A stretch of DNA of 64,000 nt, taken from NCBI GenBank assembly GCA_037126765.1, contig JBBCBC010000026.1, positions 8,028,037-8,092,036 of the forward strand, written 5' to 3'. The notes under the pieces were generated by a model. That model made no database searches. It was not told the origin of the DNA and was given only the letters and a program-made list of their open reading frames with translations. Positions 59,716-64,000 of the stretch are shown piece after piece (position 1 is the stretch's first letter; each line of letters opens with the position of its first letter). Position numbers and translations under genes: made by a program. The stretch comes from Stenogyne calaminthoides. Its lineage: Eukaryota > Streptophyta > Magnoliopsida > Lamiales > Lamiaceae.

Positions 59716-60421
59716 TAGTTTTTTAATATTTTTAGTATATCCTTATTTTAAACCTACAAAATTTTCATTATTTTTTATGGCAACAATTTTGTATCCTTTC
59801 CAAATATAATGGCACTAGGTACAAAGAAAATAGCAGTCTTTCTTTAACAACAAAATTATACTAGTAAAATATAAAAATGAACAAGTACCAAAATATTAGT
59901 ATGATCCACGTATTCTTCAAAAAATATTACAATGTAGTATCTGATACTCTCAAGGTGTGGGTGTGTGTTGGATTCGCGTGAGATTCGAATGGGATTTTTC
60001 GTGTGCAAAAAAAAAACGCGTATTTTGTTCAGAGAATTCACGTGTCCTGTACATTTTTTAATACTTTTTTTAATAATTTAATTTTTTGGGAGTTTTTTTG
60101 CAATTTTTAAATTTAATTAAAATTATAAACCTAATAAAATAAAAAGTAAAAAGTAAAAAAAAAATTAAAAAAAGACTCAATTTTAATTCTGTTCCGACGA
60201 AGCTCCTGTCCGACTCAAGTGTATATTTATTAATTTTTTTTGATTGATTTGGGGAAATTTCTACTGTTTATATGCATTTTTTATTTTGTAAAAAAAAATA
60301 TTTTTTAAGGGAATTCTATAAATTGATTCTTCTAATTTTGTTGTGATGATACAAATGACAACAATATGAATGATGTTTTGTATTAAAAAATTATTTCTAT
60401 ACATTTTACAGGTATTATATA
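59716..60421. other. AT-rich gene-free stretch
   Basis: A short T-run (ttttttaat) starts 5 bp after the tRNA and could act as the RNA polymerase III terminator. No other feature was recognised. Confidence 0.5.
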
Positions 60422-60621
60422 CTCTCTCCGTCATGATGGGGACTTAAACACTGAAAATGACACGCAAATTAAGTAAAGTGAATTTTAGTGGGTTTGAGTG
60501 AAATAAAATAAGAGTATTGTGAGTGTATTAATATTATGTTTGTTTCCATTGTGAGAATGTTCAAATAATGTTGGGAGGTCCAAATAAGACAAGTGTTCAA
60601 GTAATGTTGGGACGGAATGAG
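60422..60621. mobile_element. Stowaway-like MITE (200 bp)
   Basis: The ends are ctctctccgtcatgatgggg and, in reverse complement, ctcattccgtcccaacatta, flanked by TA on both sides (60420-60421 and 60622-60623). The motif caagtgttcaagtaatgttggg near the right end is echoed by tgttcaaataatgttggg about 40 bp before. Confidence 0.6.
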
Positions 60622-60714
60622 TATAACAAAATATAAATTTAACAGATGTATTATTATCAAATTGTACCCTGAAATTTTCAAATATCCATATCACCTGCAG
60701 CAGTGCAACATCTA

Positions 60715-60997
60715 GGGAAATTAGGCAAAATACCATTTTTAAGTTTTCATTTTGAAAACTGCTTGGGAAAAATTGTCGTCCAAATTCTTTTTTGGACCTA
60801 AATGTTTTTTTCTTTGTGCGACCCTTGTACAGACTATGTGCAACCCTCGTTCATGTGCAACTTTTATGCACATGGCCGCACAAGGGAAAGGTATTTAGGT
60901 CCAAAATATATTTTACTTGGCAATTTTCTCAAAAAAAAATGTTGGGTGGCATATTTCCAAAATGAAAACTTGAAAATGCAATTTTATTAAGTTTCCC
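60715..60997. mobile_element. Fold-back MITE with about 40-bp inverted ends
   Basis: The left end gggaaattaggcaaaatacc continues to aagttttcattttg. The right end in reverse complement reads gggaaacttaataaaattgc and continues to aagttttcattttgg. A second inner inverted pair (ttaggtcca/ggacctaa) makes a nearly full-length hairpin. Family not assigned. Confidence 0.55.
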
Positions 60998-61644
60998 AAT
61001 AGAAAAAGAAATGGATTAGATTTTAATGTGTGAGGAGTGATATTTTTGTAACGTCCCAATTTGAAGCATTGTAGCTAATGCTTTCAATTTCTCCATAAAA
61101 AGGAATCAATCTAATATGAAACAGTGTCTTTCAAAAAAAAATAAAAAAAAAAATAGTGTAACATCATAGGAATCATTAACATAGTTTACATTTTTGTTTC
61201 GAACTAAATTACTAATTTTGACCATTGAGATGATCTCACAACTGTTGTCTCATATACCACAGTTTCATGACTCGCATCTTATAATTTCTTTATGATCCTA
61301 AAAGATAATGTAATAATTTTTTGCATCCAAGTTATGGGAAATGATGGACGTTCTAAAATCTTAGGAAAAAAAACATACACCAGAAACAGGTTCAGCCAAA
61401 TTTCTCCCCGGGATGGTCCTAATGAACAGCAATGATGCCTTTCCTCATGAACGAATTTCAATCGAGACATAGATTTTGTGAAAGCTGAAGAAGCATATAT
61501 AATGCAACAGAGAAGTCTTCTTCCTCGTACCTTAAAACTCCTCTCAGCTCTGAGAATTATGGAGTTATTTTCATGTCCTCGTGTATAAAAAGGAGGACGA
61601 GCAAGGCTTTGCTAGCTAGCTATGGACATATTTAGCATGAAGTT

Positions 61645-64000
61645 TTAGATATCAGTATCTGGCTTTATAATGCGATGTAGCTTCCAACCACCAAACCCAG
61701 CCAAACGAAACGCCTGGAATTGAAAAACAGTGATGTTAGTGATAAAAGAGAAAGACAACACTACTCATCTTGCACCAACTTCAACTAAAAGTGAGTAGAT
61801 AAGACTTAATCATTTAAAATCCCCTTTGAGAGTCGAGATACAAACAAGAGTAACACTTGGGTGCACCTATTGCACAATGCAACTGGTGCACAATTGTTCA
61901 ATACACACAACTAATATTATTCGGTGAAAACAACTAATACTGTTCAATGAAAACAAACATTAAAAATTGCACATACCGATCAAAAAAAATTAAAAATTGC
62001 ACACCAGTTGCATGGTGCAACTGGTGCATGGAAGTATTTGCCAACAAACAGTCATTATAAGTTCTGGGTCTAGGTGCCAATGAAGGCTTACCAACCTAGA
62101 TATCCTCACTTAGTCAACTGGATGATTCTACAATATTCCTACATTAAATTAGACAGCTCTAGTTGCTCGACATTTACACACACACACAAATAAAATTTAT
62201 AAAACAGATAATTAAAGGATGAACATCAAGTTGAAATGCATTATTTCCTCATATGCGTAGTAAAAATGGAAAAACAAGAGTTGGAAGCCTCTGATGGAAT
62301 GATTCAAATGCTTCTAGAAAATCCAAAAAGATACATTTCAGTGACCTTTGTTTCAAATCGGTCTCTCACAAGTTTCAAAATCTGAGCCTGCTAAAGAGAG
62401 AAAACTAGAAGAGATATAGCTCCGTGCTTTAAATATAAATATCTGCATTACCATATTCTAGTTTCTAGATTGTAATTACCAATTCATTTTGGACGTATAA
62501 GCACATACTCAAAAAATTCAAGTAAACTATAAATTTTGTTATTGGATATAATATTATTACTATCAATATTCCACAACACAAACTAAGACAAGGAAAAAAA
62601 CGTAAAAAGCTTAATTTATGGACATGGAATAAGTTTCTTGCCCTAATGTTTTATTTCATTGCATTTCTTTTATCTATTATACTCCCTCCGTCCCAAACTT
62701 GATTTCCACGTAACTGTGTGCTCGGGTTTTAAGAAAAAGTGATAAAGTGTTGGGGTAGAAAGAGTTGTTTATTAGTATTTTATGTGATAAAGTGATAAAT
62801 TGATGGGTAGTTGGGGTTAAAAAGAGTTATTTATTAATATTTTATGTGATAAAGTGATAAAGTAGGTATTTCCATTTAAGGAAAGTGGAAATCAAGTATG
62901 GGACGCCCGAAACGGAAATGTGGAAATCAAGTTTGGGATGGAGGGAGTATAATTTATGTGATGCAGTCTAAATTAACTTGTTTAGGTGCAACCATAAAAT
63001 AATATAAGGATGATTGGAGCTCCATCTAAGATGTGATTGAAGACCTACAAGTGGAATGATTATAGTTGATTTAATAAAATAGGGTTGAAGCAAAATAGAC
63101 CTCACTCTTTGATGGCATATGTTAGTTTCCCTAATCCCATTCAGTTACTTTCTTTCCTTGATCTATTAAGTGGCAGCTCTGCTATGTGAAGAAGTAGACA
63201 ATGATGTTTCTAAGAGATGATACGCTAGAGTTGTTAAAACCCTTGTAACAACCCTGAGAACATGTGTTTGGAAGAGGCACAAGGCGCTCTCAGGCGTCTC
63301 TTGCACACAGTTCGTCTTTGAGCTATTAAGGTGATCCAGTGTGCGTTCTATGTGCCTTGTGCTTCAGGCTTTAAGAAATATTCTTGGAACGGTGCTGCTT
63401 TAAGAGTACATGTGGAATTTTTACAATGGAGAAAGAGATAAGAATTGAATAACATCCATTTAAATTGCAATGAAGTGTTTCTAAAGCTGAATAAAATATC
63501 TAGCCCTCAAACCCCCATAATCTATGTTTGCTTGACGTATTCTACTCTATGTTGTCCCCTTATTCAAGTGAAGGATCCCAGGCATCAGTACAAGGCAATT
63601 TCACAGCATGAAATTGTAAATATTTTAGACCAAGTAACAAGACAGGAGTCAGCCCAAGTCAATTTATCAACTTCATGTGCACTTTATAAGTATCTATACA
63701 ACTTATTTCCTAATATGCTTGATGGTTTCACTTTATGACAACTTTTTCTACTTAATATTAAAATTGAGGTAGAATCTGAGTTAGCTTTTCTTTTTCCACA
63801 CAAGTTCCATTAAAGAAATTGTCAATGCATTCTAGATTCAATTAGTATACTAATAATTGCAGATATCTAAGTCATTTAAGATGCAAAAATGCCAATGAAC
63901 AGAAAAAGTATCTAAACTATAGCATAATATATAAACAGCAAGTAGGACCTCTGACCTCTTCCCATGTTTTACCAGTTGCTTCCAGCAAAGCAGCATTGCA
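61645..64000 (-). CDS. 3' exons of an unidentified gene, running off the window
   Basis: Three minus-strand exons join in phase 0. Positions 64000-63956 (partial) encode NAALLEATGKTWEE. Positions 62387-62346 encode AQILKLVRDRFETK (42 bp, acceptor tttagcag). Positions 61713-61645 encode AFRLAGFGGWKLHRIIKPDT and end with a stop at 61647-61645 (acceptor attccag). The pieces have the composition of a real, conserved protein and end with a basic, aromatic C-terminus. I do not recognise the family. Additional small exons in the 1.6-kb intron cannot be excluded. Two MITEs (61860-62031 and 62682-62947) lie in the introns. The start is outside the window. Confidence 0.5.
61860..62031. mobile_element. 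Small MITE with 'gcaactggtgca' inverted ends
   Basis: The left end ggtgcacctattgcacaatg continues to caactggtgcacaattg. The right end in reverse complement reads ccatgcaccagttgcaccat and continues to gcaactggtgtgcaatt. Related single ends occur near 56730-56790 and 59025, on either side of the solo LTR, suggesting that LTR may have landed in another copy. Confidence 0.6.
62682..62947. mobile_element. Stowaway MITE (266 bp), well preserved
   Basis: The ends ctccctccgtcccaaacttg and, in reverse complement, ctccctccatcccaaacttg continue into gatttccac on both sides. TA lies on each flank (62680-62681 and 62948-62949). It sits in an intron of the minus-strand gene. Confidence 0.9.
63240..63430. 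other. Decayed repeat-like segment
   Basis: A locally GC-rich piece with ggcgctctcaggcgtctc and gtgccttgtgcttcaggc resembles sub-terminal parts of degraded hAT-type elements in plants. No ends were defined. Confidence 0.25.

Noticed and set aside
63445..63738. 97-codon plus-strand frame near the right edge
   Set aside because: No recognisable domain or flanking splice logic, and it lies in an intron of the opposite-strand gene.

Overview
The window is plant nuclear DNA, most likely from a eudicot. It is AT-rich and holds spliced genes with plant-type introns, Ty1/Copia and Ty3/Gypsy retrotransposons, Stowaway, hAT and Mutator-type DNA elements, SINEs and Helitron ends. I can support four host protein-coding loci and one tRNA-like gene. 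Most of the remainder is transposon-derived, and no prokaryotic or organellar block is visible.

Layout: 1-14 kb is gene-free and built from nested or duplicated elements: a Copia LTR end, tandem duplications, a Stowaway element split by a hAT element, and two further hAT elements with 8-bp target duplications. A two-exon F-box gene lies at 14.3-16.0 kb. A decayed minus-strand Helitron (16.2-18.3 kb) and a SINE (18.9-19.3 kb) follow. At 19.6-20.4 kb are exons of an unidentified gene whose probable last exon now sits near 33.9 kb. A Ty3/Gypsy LTR with the start of gag (23.9-25.2 kb) is cut by a Copia element (25.2-33.6 kb) whose 5' LTR is truncated. It abuts a second copy of a 1.2-kb segment (copy A 21.35-22.54 kb). 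That second copy was then split by a 14.7-kb Copia element of Sirevirus type (35.37-50.10 kb) with clean 5-bp target duplications and extra reading frames after pol.

From 52.4 kb the right arm is more genic. A six-coding-exon MYB-CC transcription factor closely resembling Arabidopsis PHL7 (53.24-56.21 kb) carries a Mutator-like MITE in an intron. A solo LTR of the Sirevirus family (56.94-58.96 kb) and an intron-containing tRNA-Tyr with damaged T-arm (59.63 kb) follow. The last 2.4 kb hold the 3' exons of an unidentified minus-strand gene that runs off the window, with two MITEs in its introns.

The strongest cross-cutting observation concerns base-level quality inside the retrotransposons. 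Homologous LTR copies repeatedly differ by loss of the middle base of CAG or CTG, leaving CG. These triplets are the plant CHG methylation context. I suspect a long-read base-calling artefact, which would mean that many apparent frameshifts in the elements are not real. I found no previously undescribed functional system. The most worthwhile leads are this error signature, the split and duplicated gene, and the post-pol frames of the Sirevirus.
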